Assembly (NCBI GenBank): GCA_009775355.1
Contig: VSPN01000007.1
Location: 37,230-65,187, forward strand
Direction of reading: 5' to 3'
Origin: Muribaculaceae bacterium
GTDB taxonomy: Bacteria > Bacteroidota > Bacteroidia > Bacteroidales > Muribaculaceae
Length of the DNA stretch: 27,958 nucleotides
A model generated the notes under the pieces. The model saw only the letters and a program-made list of their open reading frames with translations, was not told where the DNA came from and ran no database searches. The position numbers and the translations under genes were made by a program. Below, piece by piece: positions 7,331 to 15,058 of this stretch; position 1 is the stretch's first letter; each line of letters starts with the position of its first letter.

Positions 7331-7469
7331 TATCTTTGCGTTCACGTGTCGGGAGGCGGTGTCGCTTGCCGATTGGATTCGTGTCCGGCAGTATGCTGCC
7401 GGACTCACGATGTTAGATTATTGACGATAGATTATTATTGAAAAAGTATTAATTATAACCAGTTGAAAT
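7331..7469 (+). promoter_or_regulatory. Promoter -7 box and hairpin-containing leader of the phosphosugar mutase gene
   Basis: TATCTTTG at 7331-7338 matches the -7 consensus, with only a partial -33 element (GTTCA near 7306-7310). The leader to the start at 7470 is about 125 bases. It holds a perfect 9-pair hairpin, GTCCGGCAG (7383-7391) with CTGCCGGAC (7396-7404), on a TATG loop. No T-run follows it. A second possible -7 box, TAATTTTG, lies at 7246-7253. The rest of the 7102-7469 gap shows no gene. Confidence 0.5.
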
Positions 7470-9218
7470 ATGAACAACGAAGAGTTATTGAAAACCGTCA
7501 CCGTTCGCGCGGAGAAATGGCTCGGTGAGCAGTATGACGAGGTGACACGCACGGAAGTCAGGGCAATGCTTGATGCCGAAGACAAGACTCCTCTGATCGA
7601 GGCATTCTACAAGGACCTCGAATTCGGAACAGGCGGTCTGCGCGGCATAATGGGTGCCGGCACAAACCGCATGAACATATACACAGTGGGAGCAGCCACC
7701 CAGGGTCTTGCCAACTACCTGAAAGATACATTCAAGGAACTGCCTCAGATCTCAGTTGCCGTAGGTCATGACGTACGCAACAATTCGCGCAGGTTCGCCG
7801 AATTGACGGCAGAGGTTTTCGCCGCCAACGGCATAAAGGTCTATCTCTTTGACGGTCCATGCCCCACTCCCGAGGTGTCATATGCAATCCGCAAACTCGG
7901 TTGTCAGAGCGGAGTGATGATTACTGCCAGTCACAATCCGAAAGAATACAACGGCTACAAGGCCTACTGGAGCGACGGCGCGCAGATGATCGCCCCCCAC
8001 GATGTGAAGACCATTGAATATGTCAACGCCATCACTTCGGTCGATCAGATCCGCTTCGACGCCGACAGGTCGCTCATCCAGACAATCGGCAAGGATATCG
8101 ACGACCAGTATCTTGCCGACATCCACAAGCTCAGCCTTGATCCCGAGGTAGACAAAAAGCATCACGACATGAAGATCGTCTACACTCCAATCCACGGCAC
8201 AGGTCTGCGTCTCGTATTCGATTCGCTCAGACTCTGGGGCTTCGACAACGTAATTCACGTGCCTGAGCAGGATGTGCAGAGCGGAGACTTCCCCACTGTG
8301 GCATCGCCCAACCCCGAGAATGCCGAGGCTATGACAATGGGTATCGCGAAAGCTAAAGAAACCGGTGCCAGCCTCGTGCTCGCTTCTGATCCCGACGCGG
8401 ACCGTATCGGTCTTGTCGTGCGCGACAAGGAGGGTAATTACCAGCTTGTCAACGGCAACCAGATCTGTATGCTCCTAATATACTATCTGATTACCCAGAA
8501 TGTGGAGAAAGGCATGATAGATGGAAGAGAGTATGTCGTGAAGACCATCGTTACGACCGAGACCATCAAGCGTATCGCCGATGCCAACAACATCAAGTGC
8601 TTCGACTGCTTTACCGGTTTCAAATGGATCGCCGATGTGATGCGCAACATGGAGACAACTGGCCGTTACCTCGGAGGCGGTGAGGAAAGCTATGGCTTCC
8701 TTCCTGAGACATTTGTCCGCGACAAGGATTCCGTATCGACCAACTCGCTCATCGCCGAATGTGCCGCATGGGCTGCCGAGAAAGGCATGAATCTCTATGA
8801 GCTTCTCGTCGACATATACGCGCAGTATGGTTTCTCGCGCGAACGCGGCGTAAGTGTGGTGCGCCCCGGCAAGTCTGGTGCCGAAGAAATCGTGGCCATG
8901 ATGAAGAATTTCCGCGAGAATCCCCCGAAAACTCTCGCCGGAAGTCCTGTTACCTGTATCAAGGATTATTCCGATCTCAACTGCCGCAACCTCAAGGACG
9001 GTTCTGTCGAGAAGATGGATTTCCCTACCACATCCAATGTGCTCCAGTTCTTCACCGAAGCGGGCGACAAGGTGTCAGTCCGTCCTTCGGGCACCGAGCC
9101 GAAGATCAAGTTCTATGTCGAGGTGCGAGAGAATATGGCCGACAAGTCGAAATATGAAGAGATCGTGGCCGAGGCCGAGAAGCATATCGACCGCGTACTC
9201 GCCGACCTTGGCGTGTGA
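7470..9218 (+). CDS. pgcA: Phosphosugar mutase (PgcA-type phosphoglucomutase/phosphomannomutase)
   Basis: A 582-residue alpha-D-phosphohexomutase. It interconverts sugar 1- and 6-phosphates, probably glucose, feeding glycogen, envelope sugar and nucleotide-sugar pathways in the cytoplasm. All four family motifs are present: the phosphoserine loop TASHNPKEYNGYK (S154 is the phosphorylated serine), the metal loop DPDADR (307-312), the sugar-binding GGGEESYG (402-409) and the phosphate-binding RPSGTEPKIKFY near 547-558. The N-terminal FYKDLEFGTGGLRG and GAGTNRMNIYTV match the long PgcA-like branch rather than short PMM/PGM enzymes. Whether glucose or mannose phosphate is preferred cannot be told. 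It has its own leader and terminator. Confidence 0.93.
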   Translation: MNNEELLKTVTVRAEKWLGEQYDEVTRTEVRAMLDAEDKTPLIEAFYKDLEFGTGGLRGIMGAGTNRMNIYTVGAATQGLANYLKDTFKELPQISVAVGHDVRNNSRRFAELTAEVFAANGIKVYLFDGPCPTPEVSYAIRKLGCQSGVMITASHNPKEYNGYKAYWSDGAQMIAPHDVKTIEYVNAITSVDQIRFDADRSLIQTIGKDIDDQYLADIHKLSLDPEVDKKHHDMKIVYTPIHGTGLRLVFDSLRLWGFDNVIHVPEQDVQSGDFPTVASPNPENAEAMTMGIAKAKETGASLVLASDPDADRIGLVVRDKEGNYQLVNGNQICMLLIYYLITQNVEKGMIDGREYVVKTIVTTETIKRIADANNIKCFDCFTGFKWIADVMRNMETTGRYLGGGEESYGFLPETFVRDKDSVSTNSLIAECAAWAAEKGMNLYELLVDIYAQYGFSRERGVSVVRPGKSGAEEIVAMMKNFRENPPKTLAGSPVTCIKDYSDLNCRNLKDGSVEKMDFPTTSNVLQFFTEAGDKVSVRPSGTEPKIKFYVEVRENMADKSKYEEIVAEAEKHIDRVLADLGV

Positions 9219-9242
9219 ACGCCGTGTGAGTCCGGTCTTGAC

Positions 9243-9285
9243 GGGGGGTGTTTCCGACGGGAGACAACCCCCTGTTTTTGTTTCT
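9243..9285 (+). terminator. Intrinsic terminator of the phosphosugar mutase gene
   Basis: GGGGGT (9244-9249) pairs with ACCCCC (9267-9272), and an inner GTTTCC pairs with GGAGAC including one G-U. A TGTTTTTGTTTCTT tract follows. The same tract contains the -33 TTTG of the next promoter. Confidence 0.8.
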
Positions 9286-9308
9286 TAATTGAAAAATTTG
9301 TAAATTTG
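9277..9308 (+). promoter_or_regulatory. Promoter of the yicC-gmk-nadD operon
   Basis: TTTG at 9277-9280 and TAAATTTG at 9301-9308 are separated by 20 bases, a good Bacteroidota promoter. The start codon of yicC is 48 bases downstream of the -7 box. The -33 element lies inside the T-tract of the preceding terminator. Confidence 0.7.
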
Positions 9309-9356
9309 CAGACAAACACGACAAGAGTAGTCTCTTAGACACATACCTATAAGCTC

Positions 9357-10247
9357 ATGATACTATCAATGACCGGCTTCGGCCGTGGCACCGCATCCTC
9401 CTCTTCAAAGAAAATCACTGTCGATATCAAGTCTCTTAATTCCAAACAACTTGATCTGATGATGCGCGTTCCGGCGTGTCTCAAGGATGTGGAGCTTGAG
9501 GCGCGTGGTCGCGTGGCGGCCAGACTAGAGCGCGGCAAGGTGGAAATGAACGTCGCCTGTGAGTCTGTCGGCACGGACTCTCCGGTGCGTGTCAATGTCG
9601 AGTTGCTTTCCGCCTACAAGAACCAGATACTTGACATGGCCTCAAGACTCGGGTTGCCAGAGCCTGCCGACTGGTACGCTACACTGCTCCGGATGCCTGA
9701 TGTCATGAAGTCAGACAGCGGAGAGACCGATTCTGCTGATGCCGAGGCATTTCTCCGGGCTGCGGCGGAAGCTGCCGACGCGCTCGTGGAGTTCCGCGTG
9801 GCGGAAGGACGAAAACTTTACGGTTTTTTCGAGGAAAAAATCTCAAATATCACCTCTCTGCTCGGGCAGATAGGACAATTTGAGGAGGAGCGGGTGCCAC
9901 GAGTCAAGGCTCGCCTCGAAGAGCAGCTCTCACGCCTCACATCGATCGAGTATGACCGAGGACGCCTCGAACAGGAGCTTATTTTCTATATAGAGAAACT
10001 CGATGTCACCGAAGAAAAAACACGGCTCCGCGCCCATATGAATTACTTTCTTGAGACAATGGGGCCGTCTGACGGCGACCTTCCCACGCAGGGGCAGGGT
10101 AAGAAACTCGGCTTCATAGCCCAGGAGATGGGTCGTGAGATAAATACGCTCGGCTCGAAATCCAATCAGGCTGAAATGCAGCGTATCGTGGTGAGAATGA
10201 AAGATGAACTCGAACAGATAAAGGAACAGGTGCTCAACGTGCTCTGA
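9357..10247 (+). CDS. yicC: YicC/YloC-family endoribonuclease
   Basis: A 296-residue protein, about the family's usual length. It starts with MILSMTGFGRGT, the typical YicC_N opening that fixes the start. The C-terminal DUF1732 domain carries GKKLGF (248-253), QEMGREIN (256-263) and the closing MKDELEQIKEQVLNVL. Characterised YicC/YloC proteins are metal-dependent endoribonucleases acting on RNA. A short insertion (about GPSDGDLPTQGQ) precedes the GKKLGF motif. It is the first gene of a tightly spaced group, with gmk 28 bases downstream, an association seen in many bacteria. Confidence 0.92.
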   Translation: MILSMTGFGRGTASSSSKKITVDIKSLNSKQLDLMMRVPACLKDVELEARGRVAARLERGKVEMNVACESVGTDSPVRVNVELLSAYKNQILDMASRLGLPEPADWYATLLRMPDVMKSDSGETDSADAEAFLRAAAEAADALVEFRVAEGRKLYGFFEEKISNITSLLGQIGQFEEERVPRVKARLEEQLSRLTSIEYDRGRLEQELIFYIEKLDVTEEKTRLRAHMNYFLETMGPSDGDLPTQGQGKKLGFIAQEMGREINTLGSKSNQAEMQRIVVRMKDELEQIKEQVLNVL

Positions 10248-10275
10248 CCTCCGGTTCAGAAATAACCCAGTTTTT

Positions 10276-10860
10276 ATGGATCAACCTGTGAGAAAAGGTA
10301 AAATAATCATCCTGTCCGCCCCTTCGGGAACCGGAAAGTCAACAATCATATCGCGCCTTGTCGCGATGCCGGAACTTCATCTCGGTTTTTCAGTATCGGC
10401 CACGAGCCGCAGCCCGAGAGGGGAGGAGACGGATGGTCGCGAATATTACTTCCTGACCCCGGAGGAGTTCGACAGGCGCATAGAAGCCGGACTCTTTGTG
10501 GAATGGGAGGAGGTTTATGCCGGAACAAAATACGGCACTCTGCGCGAAGAGGTCGAGCGCGTCACCGGTTCGGGCCGCAATCTTGTCATGGACATAGATG
10601 TGAAGGGCGCATTGAATGTCAAGCGTCAGTTCGGCGATAGCGCAATCTCGATATTCATAAAGCCTCCTTGTCTGGATACTCTTGAATCGCGTCTTCGCGG
10701 ACGCAACACCGATTCAGAGGAGTCCCTGCGCAAGCGCATAGAGAAAGCCGGCTATGAAATGGGATTCGCCGACCGTTTCGACCGGAGTGTGGTCAACGAC
10801 GATCTTGACACTGCGGTGTGTGAAGTCCGTGATATAATTTCCGTTTTCATCTCCGAGTGA
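10276..10860 (+). CDS. gmk: Guanylate kinase
   Basis: A 194-residue cytoplasmic kinase that transfers phosphate from ATP to GMP, giving GDP for GTP and dGTP synthesis. The P-loop APSGTGKS is at 15-22. The GMP-binding region follows as SVSATSRSPRGEETDGREYYF (about 38-58), with the FVEWEEVYAGTKYGT segment near 75-89 and the conserved DIDVKGALNVK near 105-115. The lid Arg-rich helix (SLRKRIEKA) is present near 150-160. Length and order are normal. It lies 28 bases after yicC and 21 bases before nadD, so co-transcription is likely. Confidence 0.96.
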   Translation: MDQPVRKGKIIILSAPSGTGKSTIISRLVAMPELHLGFSVSATSRSPRGEETDGREYYFLTPEEFDRRIEAGLFVEWEEVYAGTKYGTLREEVERVTGSGRNLVMDIDVKGALNVKRQFGDSAISIFIKPPCLDTLESRLRGRNTDSEESLRKRIEKAGYEMGFADRFDRSVVNDDLDTAVCEVRDIISVFISE

Positions 10861-10881
10861 CAACTCTGAGAATCGCCCGCC

Positions 10882-11466
10882 ATGAGTAAAATCAGGACTG
10901 TAGTATTCAGCGGAAGTTTCGATCCCGTCCATATCGGCCATGCCATGATTGCTTCATACGTGTCGCAATGCGGCATAGCCGATGAGGTGTGGCTTATGCC
11001 GAGCCGGATAAATCCGCTTAAGACCGGTCAGCCGCCCGTTGCCGAAAAGCACAGGGTTGCCATGTGCGCGCTCGTCGCCCGGAGGTGTGGGAGAGTTGAC
11101 GTCAGCGATGTGGAGACCCGTCTTCCTGAACCTTCCTTCACATACATGACTCTGGCATATCTACGCGAGCATTTTCCCGAACGTGAATTCTTGCTCCTTA
11201 TAGGCTCGGACAACTGGCTTATCTTTGACCGTTGGCGCGACAGCGGTAAAATAATCGAGGAATTCAGGATTGTCATCTACCCACGTCCGGGTCATGACAT
11301 AGACCCTCTTTCGCTTCCGGCCGGTGTGACCTTGCTGTCAGACGCGCCACAGGCCTTGATTTCATCATCATTCGTGCGCCGATGGTTGCGCGAAAGAATG
11401 AATCTCAACTTTTTTCTTTCCAACGAAGTTTTAGAATACATAAACCAACACAATCTGTATGGATAA
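10882..11466 (+). CDS. nadD: Nicotinate-nucleotide adenylyltransferase
   Basis: A 194-residue enzyme that adenylates nicotinate mononucleotide to deamido-NAD, the step before NAD synthetase. The nucleotidyltransferase signature GSFDPVHIGH spans 11-20, with the two ATP-contacting histidines at 17 and 20. IGSDNW (107-112) is the substrate-binding region, and ISSSFVR (160-166) is the family's second ATP motif (ISSTxIR). The end overlaps the start of the DUF5063 gene by 8 bases, suggesting translational coupling. Confidence 0.95.
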   Translation: MSKIRTVVFSGSFDPVHIGHAMIASYVSQCGIADEVWLMPSRINPLKTGQPPVAEKHRVAMCALVARRCGRVDVSDVETRLPEPSFTYMTLAYLREHFPEREFLLLIGSDNWLIFDRWRDSGKIIEEFRIVIYPRPGHDIDPLSLPAGVTLLSDAPQALISSSFVRRWLRERMNLNFFLSNEVLEYINQHNLYG

Positions 11467-11983
11467 TCCGGATATCAGGAAGCACTTGCTGCAGATTACG
11501 GCACTCGCGTCAGGATACTGCTCGCTGCTTGAACGCGCCAGAGAACTGGAAAAAGAAGACTTCATAAAGGAGATTCTCGGCTATCTTCCGAGAATCTATT
11601 ATGCATTTTCCGAATACGATTCAGAAGATTACGACTCAATGTCGCCTGATTTCGGTTTCTACCGTACGTATGTCGATGAAGACTTCTATGAGAGCGTGAG
11701 GCGCAATGTGGAGGTTCTGCTCGGCCCCGATGATGCTTTTCTCGAGACATTCGAGGAGGATATGAAATATAGCGACACTCCGATCGGAGCGAGCATCGCG
11801 GAGTGTCTCGCCGATATATTCCAGCCGCTTTATAACTTCATATCAATAGTGAAGGATAGCGATGGAGATCAGGCTGCAGGCGCATATGCGGAGTGCCGCG
11901 GGAATTTCGAGGCATACTGGGCGCAGACGCTCTGCAACGTGATGCGTGCGCTCAATCACCTGCGTTTCGGATCAAGTGTCTGA
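11459..11983 (+). CDS. DUF5063 domain protein of unknown function
   Basis: A 174-residue acidic, mostly helical protein resembling the Bacteroidales DUF5063 family. It has no signal peptide or membrane segment, so it is probably cytoplasmic. The sequence is rich in Asp/Glu and Tyr, with runs such as YDSEDYDSMSPDFGFYRTY (about 53-71) and an Ala/Trp-containing C-terminal helix (FEAYWAQTLCNVMRALNHLRF). I see no catalytic motif. It overlaps nadD by 8 bases and is followed after 47 bases by an aminopeptidase gene. Placement next to nadD hints at a link with NAD or nucleotide metabolism, but that is only guilt by association. Confidence 0.8.
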   Translation: MDNPDIRKHLLQITALASGYCSLLERARELEKEDFIKEILGYLPRIYYAFSEYDSEDYDSMSPDFGFYRTYVDEDFYESVRRNVEVLLGPDDAFLETFEEDMKYSDTPIGASIAECLADIFQPLYNFISIVKDSDGDQAAGAYAECRGNFEAYWAQTLCNVMRALNHLRFGSSV

Positions 11984-11991
11984 ACATAAAT

Positions 11992-12021
11992 CAAAATCAC
12001 TTAAAACAAAATCACTTAAAT
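11992..12021 (+). repeat. 15-base direct repeat before the aminopeptidase gene
   Basis: CAAAATCACTTAAA occurs twice head to tail, starting at 11992 and 12007. It fills most of the 47-base gap between the DUF5063 stop and the aminopeptidase start. It could be a binding site, a spacer or replication slippage. Confidence 0.7.
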
Positions 12022-12030
12022 CATAAAACC

Positions 12031-13392
12031 ATGGACAAGACCGATAGAAATCCCGATAATCCCGTTATGGAGCGCCTGCTGCGCAGTCTCGAAGCCTCGA
12101 CTTGCAATTTTCTGGCAGTCGACACAGTGAAGGCCACCCTTGAAGAGAGCGGATTCAGGCAGCTCAGAGAATCGGACTATTGGGAAATCGCCCCGGGTGA
12201 CAAATGTTATGTGACGAAAAACGGCAGCGCGATATTTGCGTTTGTGGCCGGATCAGAACCGGTCGACAAGGCCGGGGTACGCATCATATCCGCCCATACC
12301 GACAGCCCTTGTTTCAAACTCAAGCCAAATTGCGAGATCTACGGTGACGGAGGTGTTGTCTCGCTCAATGTCGAGAAATATGGCGGCCCTATCATGTACA
12401 CATGGTTTGACCGTCCGCTTTCGATATCAGGCCGTGTCATGCTCCGCGGTGCGGATCCGCTCAGCCCGGTTGAACTTCACGTGGATCTGTCTGCTCCCGT
12501 GGCTACGATCCCGCATCTTGCCATACATTTCAACCGTGCGGTCAATGACGGCAATCCGCTCTCTGTGCAGAAAGATATGAAACCGGTCATAGGTTATTTC
12601 CCGGCGGAGAAGATTGCCGAATTCAAAGCCTGCGGAGGAGCGGTGAGATCACTTGTGGCTGACTGGCTTTGTGGAAACGCTGACTCTCTGCCTGAGAACT
12701 TCACACCGGCTGACATTCTGGATTATGAGCTCTCGCTGTATCCGTTCGAGAATCCGGTTCTGGTCGGAGCCGGAAAGGAATATTTCCAGTCCGCAAGGAT
12801 CGATGACCTTTCGATGGCATTCGCCGGGCTGGAAGCGTTGCTCGCGGAATGCGACGAATCATGCGCGGCGACAAGAGTTCTTGCCCTCTTTGACAATGAG
12901 GAGACCGGATCGGGCACAAAACAGGGTGCGGCTTCTCCCGTGCTGCGTCACATTGTGGAGCGTCTCAGCATGACATGCTCATCTAATCCGCAGGCTTTCC
13001 ATATGGCGCTTGCGAATTCGTTCATGATATCGGCCGACGACGCCCACGGCTGGCATCCGAACTACAACGAGAAGTATGATCCGACAAACCATCCGGTGCT
13101 TGGCGGTGGCCCCGTGGTGAAGATCAATGCCAACTGCAAGTATATGACAGACGCCCAAGGCGCAGCGGTCTTCCACGACTTGTGCGACAGGGCAGGAGTC
13201 AGCATGCAGTATTTTGTCAATCATGCCGATGTGGCGGGAGGAAGCACCCTCGGCAATATCTCGTCGGCACAGCTTGACATAGACGGCGTCGATGTGGGAT
13301 GTGCGATCTGGGCCATGCATTCGGCAGCCGAGACGGCGGCCGTGTCAGACCACCTCGACATGATAAAAGTTTTCCGACAATTCTTGAAATAA
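12031..13392 (+). CDS. M18 family aminopeptidase
   Basis: A 453-residue metallo-aminopeptidase of the aspartyl aminopeptidase family, which removes N-terminal residues (often acidic) from peptides in the cytoplasm using a two-metal site. Likely metal ligands and catalytic residues are visible: H89 and D91 in ISAHTDSP, D258/D259 in SARIDDLSMAF, E290/E291 in FDNEETGSGTKQGA, D336/D337 in ISADDAHG and H430 in IWAMHSAAE. An earlier in-frame ATG at 11893 would overlap the DUF5063 gene by about 90 bases and add residues unlike the family, so I use the ATG at 12031 after an A-rich spacer. The next gene's promoter begins within its last codons. Confidence 0.92.
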   Translation: MDKTDRNPDNPVMERLLRSLEASTCNFLAVDTVKATLEESGFRQLRESDYWEIAPGDKCYVTKNGSAIFAFVAGSEPVDKAGVRIISAHTDSPCFKLKPNCEIYGDGGVVSLNVEKYGGPIMYTWFDRPLSISGRVMLRGADPLSPVELHVDLSAPVATIPHLAIHFNRAVNDGNPLSVQKDMKPVIGYFPAEKIAEFKACGGAVRSLVADWLCGNADSLPENFTPADILDYELSLYPFENPVLVGAGKEYFQSARIDDLSMAFAGLEALLAECDESCAATRVLALFDNEETGSGTKQGAASPVLRHIVERLSMTCSSNPQAFHMALANSFMISADDAHGWHPNYNEKYDPTNHPVLGGGPVVKINANCKYMTDAQGAAVFHDLCDRAGVSMQYFVNHADVAGGSTLGNISSAQLDIDGVDVGCAIWAMHSAAETAAVSDHLDMIKVFRQFLK

Positions 13393-13413
13393 CCCAAAAA
13401 TTTGTTAATTTTG
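13384..13413 (+). promoter_or_regulatory. Promoter of the trigger factor gene
   Basis: TTG at 13384-13386 and TAATTTTG at 13406-13413 are separated by exactly 19 bases. The -33 element overlaps the last codons of the aminopeptidase gene. Confidence 0.7.
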
Positions 13414-13433
13414 CATTTCGTTTGCAAAACTGA

Positions 13434-13531
13434 TGGAATATATTCCACCTGCATGTGTTATTAATAACGTATGCTGGAATATCCGGCAGAGAAACAGGTT
13501 GAATATTTCTCATTCGCATGTCATGGCATGC
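13434..13531 (+). promoter_or_regulatory. Palindrome-rich leader of the trigger factor gene
   Basis: The leader of about 150 bases carries several dyads. TGGAATATATTCCA (13434-13447) is a perfect 14-base palindrome. GTTATTAATAAC (13457-13468) is a perfect 12-base palindrome, whose flanks extend pairing through two G-U pairs to GCAT/ATGC. GCTGG/CCGGC surrounds AATAT near 13473-13487. GCATG (13516-13520) pairs with CATGC (13527-13531). TGGAATAT occurs at 13434 and again at 13475. No T-run follows any of them. Confidence 0.4.
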
Positions 13532-13570
13532 ATCCCGAAATCAGACAGAAATAAAAATCATATCTAACAG

Positions 13571-14938
13571 ATGAAAATTGATTATGCAAAGACCAACGAC
13601 GTGATCGGCGAGATCACTATGGTCGTTGAGGAAAGCGACTACGCTGACAAGGTGAAGAAACAGCTCAAAGAGATCGGCAAGAAGCACGCCGAACCAGGCT
13701 TCCGTCCCGGTCATGTGCCCGCAGGTCTTATCGCTAAGAAATATGGCAAGGCCGTGAAGTACGACGAGATCAATAAGCTCGTCGGCGAGGCTATTTTTGA
13801 TTATATCAAGGAGAACGGCATTAACGTGCTTGGAAATCCGATCCCCGACAAGGCAAATGCCATCAACGAAGATGCCAGCGAGTTCACTCTGAAGTTCAAG
13901 GTGGGCGTAGCTACTGAGTTCGAGGTGAAGATTGACAAGGATCTCCACATACCCTACTACAATATTCAGGTGACTGACGAGATGGTGGCCCGTCAGGACG
14001 AGGCTCTCCGCCGCCGTTTCGGCAAGCAGGAACCCGGTGACGAAGTTGACGCGACTGCTCTTGTAAAAGGCGTCATAACCGAACTCAACGAAGACGGCAC
14101 TGTCAAGGTGGAAGGTGTTGTTGTGGAGAACGGCATCGTCGCTCCCCAATATTTCAAGTCAGAGGATCAGCGTGCGCTTTTCGTGGGCAAGCATGTCGGA
14201 GACTCCGTTGTCTTCAACCCGGCTGCCACATGCGAGAGCAATCCCACGGAACTTGCGTCTATGCTCAATCTTCCTAAAGAGGAGGCCGAAAAGCATCAGG
14301 GAGATTTCCGTTTCGACATCAAGGAGATCATTGTGCTCAAACCTGCTGAACTCAACGAAGAGTTCTTCAAGGAGGCATTCGGCGAGACCGTAAAAGACGA
14401 AGAGGGTTATCGTGAGACTGTGAAGAAGATGATTCAGGATTCTCTCACAGGCGACCAGAACTACCGCTTTACGATCGATGCCGAGAAAGCCATCCGCAAG
14501 GAAGTCGGCGAGATCCAGCTTCCCGACGAGGTTCTTAAGGAATTCCTCATCTCACAGAACGAGGCTCTCAATGAGGAGAACATCGACAAGGAGTACGACC
14601 AGATCCGCAGTCAGCTCGTGTGGGATCTTGAGAAAGACAAGATGATCAATGCTCTCGACATCAAGGTTGAGGATGCCGATCTTCAGAACACAGCGCGCCT
14701 TATGGCCCGCAACCAGTTTGCCCAGTACGGCATGACCAACGTGCCCGAGGATGCTGTCGAGCACTATGCCGGCGAGATCCTCAAGGACGAAAAGGCCCGC
14801 AATACCATCTATCGCCAGACAAGCGACATGAAGCTTTTCAACGCGATCCGTGCCGCTGTCTCTCTTGACGAGAAGGAAGTTTCGGTAGATGAGTTCAACG
14901 AACTCTTCCGCGCCGAAGCAGAGGCTGAGAATGCCTGA
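13571..14938 (+). CDS. tig: Trigger factor, ribosome-associated chaperone
   Basis: A 455-residue chaperone that meets nascent chains at the ribosome exit tunnel. The ribosome-binding loop GFRPGHVP is at 43-50, equivalent to the GFRxGKVP signature. The middle domain (about 150-245), with VVVENGIVAPQYF and FVGKHVGDSVVFNP, takes the place of the FKBP-type PPIase domain. It lacks the canonical FKBP active-site aromatic pattern as far as I can see, so isomerase activity is uncertain. The C-terminal helical arms (about 250-455) are highly charged and form the substrate cradle in known structures. It is transcribed from its own promoter with a long leader and ends in a strong terminator before clpP. 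Confidence 0.93.
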   Translation: MKIDYAKTNDVIGEITMVVEESDYADKVKKQLKEIGKKHAEPGFRPGHVPAGLIAKKYGKAVKYDEINKLVGEAIFDYIKENGINVLGNPIPDKANAINEDASEFTLKFKVGVATEFEVKIDKDLHIPYYNIQVTDEMVARQDEALRRRFGKQEPGDEVDATALVKGVITELNEDGTVKVEGVVVENGIVAPQYFKSEDQRALFVGKHVGDSVVFNPAATCESNPTELASMLNLPKEEAEKHQGDFRFDIKEIIVLKPAELNEEFFKEAFGETVKDEEGYRETVKKMIQDSLTGDQNYRFTIDAEKAIRKEVGEIQLPDEVLKEFLISQNEALNEENIDKEYDQIRSQLVWDLEKDKMINALDIKVEDADLQNTARLMARNQFAQYGMTNVPEDAVEHYAGEILKDEKARNTIYRQTSDMKLFNAIRAAVSLDEKEVSVDEFNELFRAEAEAENA

Positions 14939-14969
14939 TCTTTTTTGGCACGCAATTTGTGATGACACA

Positions 14970-15010
14970 GACAACTTCGCGGAACGCGCCGCGAAGTTGT
15001 CTTATTTTAA
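14970..15010 (+). terminator. Strong hairpin terminator between tig and clpP
   Basis: GACAACTTCGCGG (14970-14982) pairs perfectly with CCGCGAAGTTGTC (14989-15001) across six bases, followed by TTATTTTAAA. I see no good separate promoter for clpP after it, so clpPX may depend partly on readthrough. Confidence 0.8.
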
Positions 15011-15058
15011 ATAAAAAGACGCGCCTTGACTTCACGACGCGTTAAAATGGATTTGATT

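Noticed and set aside
11893..12030. Earlier start for the M18 aminopeptidase
   Set aside because: It overlaps the DUF5063 gene by about 90 bases and translates a repeat-bearing AT-rich spacer (NQNHLKQNHLNHK), which is not part of the enzyme family.
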